Positions 7,944 to 16,854 of a stretch of DNA of 64,000 nt are shown in pieces (position 1 is the stretch's first letter; the number at the start of each line of letters is the position of its first letter). Under the pieces are notes generated by a model. The model was not told the DNA's origin, did no database searches, and saw only the letters and a list, made by a program, of their open reading frames with translations. The position numbers were made by a program, and so were the translations under genes. Origin of the DNA: Mycobacterium kyogaense (GTDB lineage: Bacteria; Actinomycetota; Actinomycetes; Mycobacteriales; Mycobacteriaceae); the NCBI RefSeq assembly GCF_003254575.1, contig NZ_QJUA01000011.1:1-64000 (forward strand). Direction: 5' to 3'.

Positions 7944-8519
7944 TCACTTCATCTGTCCTTGCCGGATCAACCGGGTGACCGCAGCGTCCCACCTGGCCGT
8001 CTGTTCGGGGTCATACAGTGAGCCGTCCACGTGTCGCTCGATGTACGGCCGCAACATGATGGTTCCGACACGCAGGATCAGCGGCAACATGTTGGCCCAC
8101 AACGGATCCAAGTCGTCAGGAGTGAGGCCTTGAGCGGCGAACTCAGCACCCTGCTGAGCACTGATGGCGTAGAAGCCGTCGAAGATGGTGTTGCCGACCT
8201 CGCCGCGTTCAGCCAGTGCCCTGCCGACGTAGTCCATCACCGTGGGATTCTCGGACATCAGCTGAGCCAGTCGGCTGCCCGCATCGCCGACGCGATCCTC
8301 AGCGTCTGACCCAGAGGACGGCTCGGCCTGGACCTGCCCGAAGATCGAGAGCACATGCTGATCGATGACGTCGATCAGTTGGCTCTTGGTGACGAAATAG
8401 TGCTGCACCAAACCCAGGCTCACGCCCGCGGCCTCGGCGATCGCGCGCAGCGAAGTGTTGGCAATGCCGTCCTCAGCGAAACACTTCATCGCCGCATCGC
8501 GGATCTGGTCAGGTCTGCT
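7944..8519 (-). CDS. TetR-family transcriptional regulator
   Basis: This is a 191-residue protein from the GTG start used here. An N-terminal TetR helix-turn-helix runs from about residues 1 to 50 (IRDAAMKCFAEDG, then SLRAIAEAAGVSLGLVQHYF). The all-helical C-terminal ligand domain ends in a TetR_C-like segment. The frame stays open up to a TTG at 8582, but those extra 21 residues are not TetR-like and have no ribosome binding site. GTG at 8519 starts the family domain directly. It has no obvious metabolic partner nearby. An inverted repeat upstream could be its own operator. Confidence 0.8.
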   Translation of the reverse strand, partial: SRPDQIRDAAMKCFAEDGIANTSLRAIAEAAGVSLGLVQHYFVTKSQLIDVIDQHVLSIFGQVQAEPSSGSDAEDRVGDAGSRLAQLMSENPTVMDYVGRALAERGEVGNTIFDGFYAISAQQGAEFAAQGLTPDDLDPLWANMLPLILRVGTIMLRPYIERHVDGSLYDPEQTARWDAAVTRLIRQGQMK

Positions 8520-8576
8520 CACGTGGAGGCAAGCCTCAGCGCGGGTTGGTAAGCCGTCATCACCGTGGATCTTTGC

Positions 8577-8598
8577 AGACAAATCGTCAGATCTGTCT
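8577..8598. promoter_or_regulatory. Inverted repeat upstream of the TetR gene
   Basis: AGACA (8577-8581) and TGTCT (8594-8598) form a 5-bp inverted repeat with a 12-base spacer, in the gap between the TetR gene and espL. The position suits autoregulation. The arms are short, so the call is weak. Confidence 0.3.
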
Positions 8599-8636
8599 AA
8601 GTCGGCTGCCCTACGTCGCCCTTCTACGCGGACGGA

Positions 8637-8972
8637 CTACTCCTGCGTCATCTCCGCAGTGATCTCCGCGACCACCGCGTCGATGCGTTCCCGGTCCGCG
8701 TCGATCGACGCCGCCGCATCCGCCGATGCCTTCTGTAGCGCCTCGTTGACCCGGCCCTCGACCGTCTCTGCACCCAGCCGCAGCAGACCGTCCTGGATGT
8801 AGACGTCCTGCAACCAGTGATGCCCGTTCAGTGTCACCTCGACGGTCTCGGTTTCGTCGGCCGCGGTGAACGATTCGCTGGCCATCTTGTCGAGCTGCTC
8901 GTCCATCAGTGACTGCAGCCGACGCGCCTGTCGCAGAACCGCTTCCACCTCGGGGTGCATGTCCTCGCTCAC
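8637..8972 (-). CDS. espL: EspL, YbaB/EbfC-like ESX-1-associated protein
   Basis: This is a 111-residue protein of the YbaB/EbfC fold: an N-terminal coiled helix, a central beta region (VEVTLNGHHWLQDVYI), and a C-terminal helix. Length and last place in the mycP1-eccE1-espB-espL order match Rv3880c. It is cytoplasmic. EspL has been linked to stability of other ESX-1 substrates, from what I know of the family. The GTG start shares one base with the espB stop (TAGTG), so it is translated from the same message. Confidence 0.92.
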   Translation of the reverse strand: MSEDMHPEVEAVLRQARRLQSLMDEQLDKMASESFTAADETETVEVTLNGHHWLQDVYIQDGLLRLGAETVEGRVNEALQKASADAAASIDADRERIDAVVAEITAEMTQE

Positions 8973-10579
8973 TACGACTCCTTCCTCGTGCCCTCGGAGC
9001 CGGGGCGCCGACGCGCCTGCAGCCCGATCACCGGCTCGGTGTGCGGGCGCTCCTCGACGTAGATCTCCTCGTCCTGCGACAGCTGCGGGTTCCGCTTCTT
9101 CTCACCGCTGCCGCCGGCGCCGTGTGCGCCGTGCATCGGCGCCATGCCGCCCATCCCACCGCCGCCGGCCATGGCTCCGCCAGCTGCACCGGCTGCTCCG
9201 GCCGCCGCCGGACCGGCCGATGCCGCATACGGCGTGGGCGCCACTGTCTCGGCGCTGACCGCGGGCTGCAACGGAACACCGCCGAGCCCACCGCCGCCGC
9301 TACCACCGCCGGCCCCTGCCCCGCCGCCGCCCTTGGCCGCTGCCGGGCGCAACCGTGGGTCACTGGGCGACTTCGGATCACCCTTGCCGAGACCCGGCAT
9401 CCCGCCACCAGGAGCGCCGCCGCCGGGCTGACCGCCGCCCGGTTGTCCGCCAGGAGAGCCGCCGCTCGGCGATCCGCCGCCCTGTTGACCGGCTTGCTGC
9501 CCCGCCTGCTGGGCGGCCTGCGCTGCCTGAGCCGCCGGATCGCCAGCCGACATCGGGGACGTCGGCGACTCCTGGGGGGCACCACCGCCCGAGCCGCCGG
9601 GCGCCTGCTGCCCGCCACCTCCGCCGCCCTGCTGCTCGCCCTCCCGATACGGCTTCGCCCGTCGGTGGTCCTCGGGAGTGACCGGGATGCCCGACATCAC
9701 CGGTGCCGGCGGTTCTTCCGCGTCGATCTGATTGACCACGGCTTCCCGCGCGTAGGTGTTGCGCAGCTCCTCGGACTTCTTCTGCTCGTCGGCGATCTTG
9801 TTCATCGCGTCGACCCAGGCCGGGCTGTAGGGCGGGTTGTCCACCACCTGCTGCGACAACTCGCGGTAGCGCTGCGCGATCGGTTCATGATCGCTCTTCG
9901 CCTTGCTGTGCGCATTCGCCGCGACATCGGCCTCGTCCGCCAACCGTTTCCACGCTCCCGACAGGGAGATCAGCCAGTCGCGGTAGGCATTGAACTTCGC
10001 GTACGCCGCGTCGGCCGCCTGGCCCTCCCAATCCGTGGAATTGACCTCGAACTCCTCGGCCGATGCGGCCAGCGAGTCGGCGTTGGCCCGCCACATCGTG
10101 GCGGCAGCCCGCAGCGAGGTTGCGTCGTCACCGGAATCCAGGGCTGTCTGCGTCGACTCGGGATCCATGAAGCCCTGTTCGGACGCCAACTGCCCTTTCG
10201 GGATCGGCATCTTCGGTGGGCGTGGAGGTGCCGGGATGTCCACCGCCTTCGGCATCACCGGACCGCCGCCCGGTGCACCACCCGGCACGTCGAACGTCGA
10301 GCCGATGCCCTCACCGGATTGCTGGTCGATCTGCGTATAGGCGGCCGCCACGTTGTCCAGCGTCTGCGCGAGGCGCTGCCCCTCGAGACGGCCGTATTCC
10401 TGGTAGGCCCAGAGGTTTTCGGCGTTCTGTGAGATGTTGGTCACCGCGACGCTGGCGATGATCAGCGCATCGGCGGAGATCAACGGCGGTTGCGCCTGCG
10501 CCGAAGCGAACGTCAGTCCTCGGATCTGGTTCGCCTTGGCCCTCAGGTCCGACGGTTGGACCCGCACCTCATCGCTCAT
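8972..10579 (-). CDS. espB: EspB, secreted ESX-1 protein
   Basis: This is a 535-residue protein with the EspB layout. A PE-like helical part holds the YTQID export motif (residues 81-85). A PPE-like helical part holds the WEG turn (184-186), and the helical domain runs to about residue 290. A Gly/Pro/Gln-rich C-terminal half follows, and it is this part that MycP1 trims in the family. EspB is exported by ESX-1 and forms ring oligomers. The start is the ATG at 10579, which overlaps the eccE1 stop as ATGA and opens with MSDEVRVQPSDL. The frame is open further upstream, but only as antisense to eccE1. The C-terminal end (RRRPGSEG) is basic. Confidence 0.93.
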   Translation of the reverse strand: MSDEVRVQPSDLRAKANQIRGLTFASAQAQPPLISADALIIASVAVTNISQNAENLWAYQEYGRLEGQRLAQTLDNVAAAYTQIDQQSGEGIGSTFDVPGGAPGGGPVMPKAVDIPAPPRPPKMPIPKGQLASEQGFMDPESTQTALDSGDDATSLRAAATMWRANADSLAASAEEFEVNSTDWEGQAADAAYAKFNAYRDWLISLSGAWKRLADEADVAANAHSKAKSDHEPIAQRYRELSQQVVDNPPYSPAWVDAMNKIADEQKKSEELRNTYAREAVVNQIDAEEPPAPVMSGIPVTPEDHRRAKPYREGEQQGGGGGGQQAPGGSGGGAPQESPTSPMSAGDPAAQAAQAAQQAGQQAGQQGGGSPSGGSPGGQPGGGQPGGGAPGGGMPGLGKGDPKSPSDPRLRPAAAKGGGGAGAGGGSGGGGLGGVPLQPAVSAETVAPTPYAASAGPAAAGAAGAAGGAMAGGGGMGGMAPMHGAHGAGGSGEKKRNPQLSQDEEIYVEERPHTEPVIGLQARRRPGSEGTRKES

Positions 10580-11982
10580 GCGCGTTCTCCTTCCAGCACC
10601 GTCTGGTACCGGCTCTCTTCCCGCGGGTTGATCAACCGAATCGGCAGCTGCTTGTGCCGCGGCGTGGCGATGTAGGTGCTGCGCAACATGACTCGGCCCA
10701 CCCCCGGATGCGGCCCCAGATACGTCGTCGCTGTCGGCCACGCCACCTTGGCGACCTGCCCGATGCGCGCGTTGACGTAACCTGCGAACTCCTCGAACTG
10801 CGGGCTGAGCGTGACGACGGCGCCTGCCGCGGCCGAGCGGACGACGAACTGTGTGAACAGTCGCGCGTCGCCCAGGTTGATGCTGACGTCGACGTCGTCG
10901 AACGGCATGTAGACCGGGTAGCGGTCCGCGGTCTCGCCGACGAGGATGCCGGCCGATCCGATCGGCACCTCGTAGTGCCGGTCGGTGACGGGGCTCTCGC
11001 CCAACAATGCTGCGCGCTGGCCGCCGAACAGACACGAAAAACCGCGCGGTGTCGAGGGATTCGCGAGGGTGGTCAGCAGAACCGTCGTCGTCGGCGCGAC
11101 GCCGGGCGCGATGCGGACGCGCGTCAGCGTGTGGTCGGCACGGGCCGACCACCACACGTCGGGACCGCCGGGCGCACTGTAGGCGGCCGTGAACGTGCTG
11201 CGCCCCTTGATCATCGACCATGTTTCGCGCTCGAAGCTGATCTCGGTCGCACGGTCGAAATCGTCGAAGCTGCGGGCGGGGCGGGCGTCGATACCCTTGC
11301 TCGCCAGATGATCGGCGATCCGCGTGGTGGACGCCATCAGGTACTGGGCGAGCCCGGCCACCCCGGTGTTGCGGCGCAGCGCCGCCTTTCGGGTTTTCTC
11401 CGGATCGGCTCGCAGCACTATCCAGGTCCGACGGTTCGCCGGCGCCGGGTAGGGCCCGACCACCTGGTCGTACAGGGCCACCAGTGCGGACGGCGCGGTC
11501 CTGCCGACCCGGTACCCGGCTGACACCACGTCGGCCTCGAGATCGGGGCAGTAGGCGGCCAGCAGCTCGTCGATGGTGCGCGTGTCGACGACGTCGTCGG
11601 TGAATGCGGCACCGTTGACGATCACCGTCGGCGTGAAGGGACGGGGTACCAGCTCGATCGCCGCGACGACGTAGTCGCCCTGCCAGCGCAGCGCCACATG
11701 GTCACCGGGGATCACGGTCGCCCCGACCGCTGGTTCCGACGGCGCCGGGGGCGGCTGGCGGTGCCGCCGCCGCCACGCGAAAAGCGCTGCGATCCAACCG
11801 GTCACGCGACGGCCGCGCAGCGTGAACACCGCGCCGATGCCGATCAGCACTGCCAAAGTGATGCCCAGCCACATCAGATGCATCTGGGAGAACAGCAACA
11901 GGCAGGCGGGGATCAGCACCGCCGCCCACAGCGCGTGCCCGGTGGTGAATCGCACCCCGAACAGCGACAGCACCCTGCTCAT
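10576..11982 (-). CDS. eccE1: EccE1, ESX-1 membrane component
   Basis: This is a 468-residue protein. Two membrane spans near the N-terminus (about 18-36 and 38-54) are followed by a soluble EccE domain. EccE sits at the edge of the ESX membrane complex. The ATG at 11982 (MSRVLSLFGVRF) overlaps the mycP1 stop as ATGA. An upstream GTG/ATG in the same frame would add only antisense-like Arg-rich residues. Its place between mycP1 and espB is the standard ESX-1 order. Confidence 0.93.
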   Translation of the reverse strand: MSRVLSLFGVRFTTGHALWAAVLIPACLLLFSQMHLMWLGITLAVLIGIGAVFTLRGRRVTGWIAALFAWRRRHRQPPPAPSEPAVGATVIPGDHVALRWQGDYVVAAIELVPRPFTPTVIVNGAAFTDDVVDTRTIDELLAAYCPDLEADVVSAGYRVGRTAPSALVALYDQVVGPYPAPANRRTWIVLRADPEKTRKAALRRNTGVAGLAQYLMASTTRIADHLASKGIDARPARSFDDFDRATEISFERETWSMIKGRSTFTAAYSAPGGPDVWWSARADHTLTRVRIAPGVAPTTTVLLTTLANPSTPRGFSCLFGGQRAALLGESPVTDRHYEVPIGSAGILVGETADRYPVYMPFDDVDVSINLGDARLFTQFVVRSAAAGAVVTLSPQFEEFAGYVNARIGQVAKVAWPTATTYLGPHPGVGRVMLRSTYIATPRHKQLPIRLINPREESRYQTVLEGERA

Positions 11983-13328
11983 CGGCGCCTCAACGCTCGC
12001 CGCGCCATCGCACCGATCCCCAGAGCCGCGGCCACGCTCGCGCCGACGATCACGACCCATGTGATAGGGCTGCGGTCCGGTGGCGGCACGTACACCGGCG
12101 GGGGAATCGCCTTGATCTGATACGGGATAGTGGCCGGGCCGGGCGGCACATCCCAGGTCAGTGCCGCGACCGGGTCGACGACGCCGGCGCCGACGACGTT
12201 GTCCGCACCACCGCCGGGATGACGTGCCGTGGCGGTGATGCGGTTCATCACCTGCGCCGCGGTCAGCTCCGGGAAGCGTTGCCGGACAAGCGCTGCGAGC
12301 CCCGACACGTAGGCCGCGGAGAACGACGTACCGCTGATCGGGATCGGGCCGTCCTCACCCTGGAGTGCATTGACCGGGTTGCCGTCGTAGCCGAGTGCCA
12401 CCAGGTTCTCGCCCGGTGCGGCGGCCCCGACCCATGGCCCCTGCATCGAGAAGGCGCTCGGCTGACCGTTGGGGGCGATGCTGCCGACGGAGAGGACCAG
12501 CGGCGAATACCAGGCCGGCGACACGATGGTCTGCACGTTGCGCCAGCCCCGAGGATCGGCGGGCACCGCGGCGTCCGGCGGCGGATTCTGCGTGCACTCG
12601 GCGCCCGTGTTCCCGGCCGCCACGACGATCACCGCGTTCTTGACGTTGACGGCGTAATTCACGGCTGCGCCGACGACGCTCTCGTTGATGGGGCGGGTCA
12701 CCTTGTAGCAGGCGGCCTCGCTGATGTTGATCACCTGCGCGCCGAGGTTGGCCGCATGCACGATCGCGCGGGCAAGACTGCGCAGCGACCCCGCCGTCTG
12801 TGTCGCGTTGGGATCGTTGGGGTCGGTCCGCGTGCCGACCGGCTGGAAGCTGTCGGAGGTCTGCCGCAGAGACAGGATGCGGGCGTCGGGAGCGACGCCG
12901 ACGAAGGCGTCGGTGGGGGCGGGCCGACCGGCGATCACTGCGGCGGTCAAAGTGCCGTGTGCGTCACAGTCGGACATGCCGTTACCGGCCTGATCGACGA
13001 AATCGCCGCCTGGCTCGGCGGGGACTCGCGGCGACCCGTTGACGCCGGTGTCGATCACAGCAACAGTTATCCCGGCTCCCGTTGCGAACCGCTGCGCGTC
13101 GGCCAGTCGCAGGTAGTCGCTCGCCCATGGCCGGTCAGCGAAGTTCGAATTGGGAAAGACTGTGGGCGCAGCGCACACCCGGCGCTGCTCCATCGGCTGA
13201 TCAGGACCAGTCTCATCAGGCGGGATCGCGGCTGGATCGATGATCGGCGGTTCGATGGCCTGCGCGCTGGGCGGTGCCAGCAGAACGACCAGCAGTAGTG
13301 CAGCAAACAGAGAAGACAGTCGCCGCAC
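11979..13328 (-). CDS. mycP1: MycP1, mycosin subtilisin-like protease
   Basis: This is a 449-residue S8-family protease. A signal peptide (about 1-24, ending SAQA) is followed by the catalytic Asp93 (VIDTGVN), His124 (DAHGT), oxyanion Asn240 (AAGN) and nucleophile Ser335 (GTSFSAA). A C-terminal membrane span lies at about 423-443 with an Arg-rich cytoplasmic tail. Mycosins are anchored outside the membrane, stabilise the ESX complex and, for MycP1, cleave EspB. It is the first gene of the minus-strand unit mycP1-eccE1-espB-espL. All catalytic residues are present. Confidence 0.95.
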   Translation of the reverse strand: MRRLSSLFAALLLVVLLAPPSAQAIEPPIIDPAAIPPDETGPDQPMEQRRVCAAPTVFPNSNFADRPWASDYLRLADAQRFATGAGITVAVIDTGVNGSPRVPAEPGGDFVDQAGNGMSDCDAHGTLTAAVIAGRPAPTDAFVGVAPDARILSLRQTSDSFQPVGTRTDPNDPNATQTAGSLRSLARAIVHAANLGAQVINISEAACYKVTRPINESVVGAAVNYAVNVKNAVIVVAAGNTGAECTQNPPPDAAVPADPRGWRNVQTIVSPAWYSPLVLSVGSIAPNGQPSAFSMQGPWVGAAAPGENLVALGYDGNPVNALQGEDGPIPISGTSFSAAYVSGLAALVRQRFPELTAAQVMNRITATARHPGGGADNVVGAGVVDPVAALTWDVPPGPATIPYQIKAIPPPVYVPPPDRSPITWVVIVGASVAAALGIGAMARRALRRR

Positions 13329-13495
13329 TACTGGTCACCCCCCGCTCCCTGTTTCCTGACCGGCACTGCCCGTACCGATGTCAGCAAACATAGCGCCGCC
13401 TCGATCGCGGCGCAAAAGGTCACGTCAGAGGTCTGCGGTGCGGGCACATGGGAAAGCCTAAGGTCCCGCGGAGGGAGGTCGTTCCGCTTTCTTTC

Positions 13496-13510
13496 GGGGC
13501 GCGGCGCCCC
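13496..13510 (-). terminator. Hairpin directly after ptsH
   Basis: GGGGCG-CGG-CGCCCC makes a perfect six-pair GC hairpin that touches the ptsH stop codon. It is followed on the minus strand by an A-rich run, not a U-run. A terminator is the simplest reading, since it closes the fru operon. Confidence 0.5.
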
Positions 13511-13768
13511 TTACGCGTCGAGGTCCTTCTGCACCAGTTCGGCGATCGTGTTCACCGCGGCCTCGTCGTCGGAGGCGACGGTGACCTGCGCGCCGTTGCC
13601 CGCGCCGAGGGTCATGATCATCAGCGCCGAGCCGGCGTCCACCGGCTCACCGCCGTCGACCGAGAGCGTGACGGGTACACCGGCGTTGACCACGGCCTCG
13701 GCGATGATCGCCGCGGGCCGGGCGTGCAGTCCGATGGACGAGCCGACGATGACGGTCTTGGTGGGCAT
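13511..13768 (-). CDS. ptsH: HPr phosphocarrier protein
   Basis: This is an 85-residue HPr. The active-site histidine is His15 in GLHARPA, which takes phosphate from EI and passes it to EIIA. Ser47 (AGSALM) is in the place of the regulatory Ser46 of Firmicutes HPr. Whether it is phosphorylated here is unknown. A strong ribosome binding site (AGAGGAG) precedes the ATG. It is the last gene of fruR-fruK-fruA-ptsH and ends at a GC hairpin. Confidence 0.95.
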   Translation of the reverse strand: MPTKTVIVGSSIGLHARPAAIIAEAVVNAGVPVTLSVDGGEPVDAGSALMIMTLGAGNGAQVTVASDDEAAVNTIAELVQKDLDA

Positions 13769-13809
13769 GAACTCTCCTCTTTCAGTGGGTGGTGAGTGGA
13801 AGGTAGTGG

Positions 13810-15852
13810 TCAGGCGGCGACGAGCTCGCGCTCGGCTTTCGCCGCACTGGGCTTGAGGAACTGCTTCGCCGCGATGACGGCGATAGCGGCCGCGACCGTG
13901 CCGGCCAGCAGAGCGATGACGAAGCCCAGCTTGTTGTCGATCGCGAACAGCACGAAGATGCCGCCGTGGGGCGCCCGCGACGTCGCACCGAACGCCATGG
14001 ACAGCGCGCCGGTGATCGCGCCGCCGAACATCATCGACGGGATGACACGCAGCGGGTCGGCCGCGGCGAACGGGATGGCGCCCTCGGAGATGAACGATGC
14101 ACCGAGAAGCCATGCGGCGCGCCCGTTCTCGCGCTCGGGCTCACTGAACAGTCCGGGCCGGACCGTGGTGGCCAGCGCCATGGCGAGCGGCGGCACCATG
14201 CCGGCGGCCATCACGGCGGCCATGATCTGGATCGACGCGGTGGTCGAGGCGGCGAGTCCGGCGGTGGCGAACGCGTAGGCCGCCTTGTTCACCGGGCCGC
14301 CGAGGTCGAAGCACATCATCAGGCCGAGGATCACGCCGAGCAGGATCGCCGAGGTGCCGGACATGCTGCTCAGCCAGTTGGTCAGGCCGGTGTTGATCAG
14401 GGCCAGCGGGCGGCCGACGAGGAAGAACATGATGAGACCGACCACCAGGGACGCGCCGAGTGGCGTGATGACGACCGGCATCAACCCGCGGAACCATTGC
14501 GGCACCTTGATATTGCTGATCCACAGCGCGGCGAAGCCGGCGATGACGCCGCCGACGATGCCGCCGATGAAACCGCCGCCGACGAATCCGGCGAGAGCAC
14601 CCGCGGTGAAGCCGGGCGCGAGCCCGGGCCGGTCGGCGATGGCGAAGGCGATGTAGCCGGCCAAGGCGGGAATCAGGAAGCTGAACGCCAGACCGCCGAG
14701 GCTGAACAGAATCGCGCCGAGATACTGGGCGAAGCCACCGCTGGGCAGGTTGGTCAGCGAGTTGTTGAGCGCGATGATGTTGCCCAGCGACTGCGTCTCA
14801 CCCTCGGGCTTGTTCGCGATCTCGTACCCGGCGAACAGGAAGCCGAGCGCGATCAGCAGACCGCCCGCGGCGACGAACGGAATCATGTAGCTCACACCGG
14901 TCAGCAGGATCTGCCGAGTACGGGTGCCCCACCCGACGTTGCCGCCGGGTGCGGACCCTGCCGATGCCGTCGCCGCGGACCCCTCAACCCGCGGCGCGTT
15001 CGGATCGTCTGCTGCGGCAACGGCTTCGGCGACCATCTTGGCCGGCTCGTTGATCGCACGCTTGACCCCGGAAGCGATCACCGGCTTGCCGGCGAAGCGA
15101 CCGCGATCCTTGACGCCCACGTCGGTGGCGAAGATGACGGCGTCGGCCTTGGCGATCGTCTCCGCGGGCACCGGGGTACTGCCGGACGAGCCCTGCGTCT
15201 CGACGACCATCGTGACGCCGGCCTCTTTGGCCGCCGCGGCCAGCGCATCGGCGGCCATGTAGGTGTGGGCGATGCCCGTCGGGCAGGCGGTGATCGCGAT
15301 CAGCGTCTTGGTGGCCGGCTTCTCGGCAGGAGCGGCAGGAGCGGCGGCGGCCGCCGCGGGAGCAGTAGCCGGAGCGGCCGGTGCCGGGTTCACCACCGCG
15401 TCGACCAAGCTCACGACCTCATCGGCCGACGACGCGTTGCGCAGCGATTCGACGAAGTCCTTGCGCACCAGCGCACGCGCCAGGCTGGACAGCAGCTTCA
15501 TGTGCTCCTGGCCGCCGGAATCCGGCGCGGCGATGAGGAACGCCAGATCGGCCGGGCCGTCGGGGGCGCCGAAATCCACTGCGGGACTGAGCCGGGCGAA
15601 CCCGATGGTCGGGGTGTCGACGTAGGGCGAGCGGCAGTGCGGGATCGCGATGCCGCCCGGCAGGCCGGTGGCCGACTGCTGCTCGCGGGCCATCGCGGCA
15701 CCGACGAGCCCGTCGGTGTCGTTTGCGCGACCGGCCGCGCCGAGGGCGCCGGCCATCCGCTCGATGACGGCTTGCTTGTCACCGTCGACGGCGACGTCGA
15801 GGAGAACCAGATCGGAGGTGATGATCGGCGGTGCAGTGGTGGAGCTGGACAT
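13810..15852 (-). CDS. fruA: Fructose PTS permease, fused EIIABC
   Basis: This is a 680-residue protein with domains in the order IIA-IIB-IIC. The IIA phosphorylation site is His72 (AIPHCRS). The IIB site is Cys190 (ITACPTGIAHTYMA). An Ala/Pro-rich linker lies between them. The IIC membrane domain starts near residue 300 (SYMIPFVAAGG) and has the conserved segment FISEGAIPFAA. The enzyme imports fructose as fructose-1-phosphate. ATG at 15852 was chosen over a GTG two codons upstream, as it has the better spacing to a GAAAG. It lies 24 bases after fruK. Confidence 0.95.
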   Translation of the reverse strand: MSSSTTAPPIITSDLVLLDVAVDGDKQAVIERMAGALGAAGRANDTDGLVGAAMAREQQSATGLPGGIAIPHCRSPYVDTPTIGFARLSPAVDFGAPDGPADLAFLIAAPDSGGQEHMKLLSSLARALVRKDFVESLRNASSADEVVSLVDAVVNPAPAAPATAPAAAAAAPAAPAEKPATKTLIAITACPTGIAHTYMAADALAAAAKEAGVTMVVETQGSSGSTPVPAETIAKADAVIFATDVGVKDRGRFAGKPVIASGVKRAINEPAKMVAEAVAAADDPNAPRVEGSAATASAGSAPGGNVGWGTRTRQILLTGVSYMIPFVAAGGLLIALGFLFAGYEIANKPEGETQSLGNIIALNNSLTNLPSGGFAQYLGAILFSLGGLAFSFLIPALAGYIAFAIADRPGLAPGFTAGALAGFVGGGFIGGIVGGVIAGFAALWISNIKVPQWFRGLMPVVITPLGASLVVGLIMFFLVGRPLALINTGLTNWLSSMSGTSAILLGVILGLMMCFDLGGPVNKAAYAFATAGLAASTTASIQIMAAVMAAGMVPPLAMALATTVRPGLFSEPERENGRAAWLLGASFISEGAIPFAAADPLRVIPSMMFGGAITGALSMAFGATSRAPHGGIFVLFAIDNKLGFVIALLAGTVAAAIAVIAAKQFLKPSAAKAERELVAA

Positions 15853-15876
15853 GATCACTACTTTCGTCGTCGAGCG

Positions 15877-16854
15877 TTACTGGGTGGCGGGAATCGGAGA
15901 GATCGGCGCGACCTGGACGGCGGCCAGGTCGATCTCGGCGGGTGAGGGCAGGGTGGTTCCCGGTAGCGCCGCGGCGGCGCTGCCGTAGGCGACGGCCATC
16001 TGCAGCCGCTGCGGGGAGACGGCGCCACCGACTTCGGCGCGGATGTAGCCGGCCAGCGAGGAGTCGCCGGCGCCGACGGTGCTGCGCGGCACGATCGGCG
16101 GCGGGGTCGCCATCCAGGCGCCGTTCGCGTCGACCAGCACAGCGCCTTCGGCGCCCAGGGTGGCGAGCACTGCGCCCACTCCGCGGTCGACGAGCTGGCG
16201 CGCGGCGGCCACGACCGGCTCCGGATCACCCTGTGCGACGGCCTCTTCGAGAACCTCGGGGGAGAGGCCCAGCACGCCGGCGAGTTCCTCGGCGTTGGGC
16301 TTGATCAGGTCGGGGGCGCCGCGCTCGAGTGACGCGACGAGCGCGGCCAGCGGCGCGTCGGACGTGTCGACGGCGACTCGGCAGCGGTACGAGGCGAGCA
16401 TCGCCACCACGTCGCCGTACCAGGACGTCGGCATCCCCGGCGGCAGCGAACCGGACATCACCACCCAGTCGGCGCCGTCGGCGGCGGCCAGCACCGCATC
16501 GGTCAGCGCCGCCACCGTCGCCGCGTCGAGCGTCGCGCCCGGTTCGTTGATCTTGGTGGTGGTGCCGTCGGGTTCGGTGATCGTCAGATTCGTCCGCGCG
16601 GGCTCGGCGGAGTTCACCACACGGAAGGACACCGCCGCGGTCTGCAGTGCGGTGATCAACGGGTCATTGGTGGCTGCGGGCAGGACGGCGAGGGCGTCGA
16701 GGCCTGCGAGCGTCAGCGCCCGGGCGACGTTGACGCCCTTGCCGCCGGCTTGATCGGTCACCGAGGTGACCCGGTGTACCGCACCGCGGGTCAGCGGCGA
16801 CGGCAGCGACGCCGTGCGGTCGATGCTCGGATTCGGGGTGACGGTGACGATCAC
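15877..16854 (-). CDS. fruK: 1-phosphofructokinase
   Basis: This is a 325-residue PfkB-family sugar kinase. The N-terminal substrate region is TPNPSIDRT. The GGKGVNVAR motif lies near residues 37-45. The anion-hole and catalytic motif is GAGDS, with the base at Asp264. It makes fructose-1,6-bisphosphate from the fructose-1-phosphate that FruA imports. The GTG start overlaps the fruR stop (GTGA), so regulator, kinase and permease form one operon. Confidence 0.95.
   Translation of the reverse strand: MIVTVTPNPSIDRTASLPSPLTRGAVHRVTSVTDQAGGKGVNVARALTLAGLDALAVLPAATNDPLITALQTAAVSFRVVNSAEPARTNLTITEPDGTTTKINEPGATLDAATVAALTDAVLAAADGADWVVMSGSLPPGMPTSWYGDVVAMLASYRCRVAVDTSDAPLAALVASLERGAPDLIKPNAEELAGVLGLSPEVLEEAVAQGDPEPVVAAARQLVDRGVGAVLATLGAEGAVLVDANGAWMATPPPIVPRSTVGAGDSSLAGYIRAEVGGAVSPQRLQMAVAYGSAAAALPGTTLPSPAEIDLAAVQVAPISPIPATQ

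Noticed and set aside
10580..11221. Open frame extending EspB 214 residues upstream
   Set aside because: The extra part is antisense to eccE1, Arg/His-rich and unlike EspB. The ATG at 10579 overlaps the eccE1 stop and gives the normal N-terminus.
13966..15945. 659-codon plus-strand frame opposite fruA
   Set aside because: It is a high-GC shadow, rich in Arg/Gly/Asp/His. fruA on the other strand has all PTS motifs.
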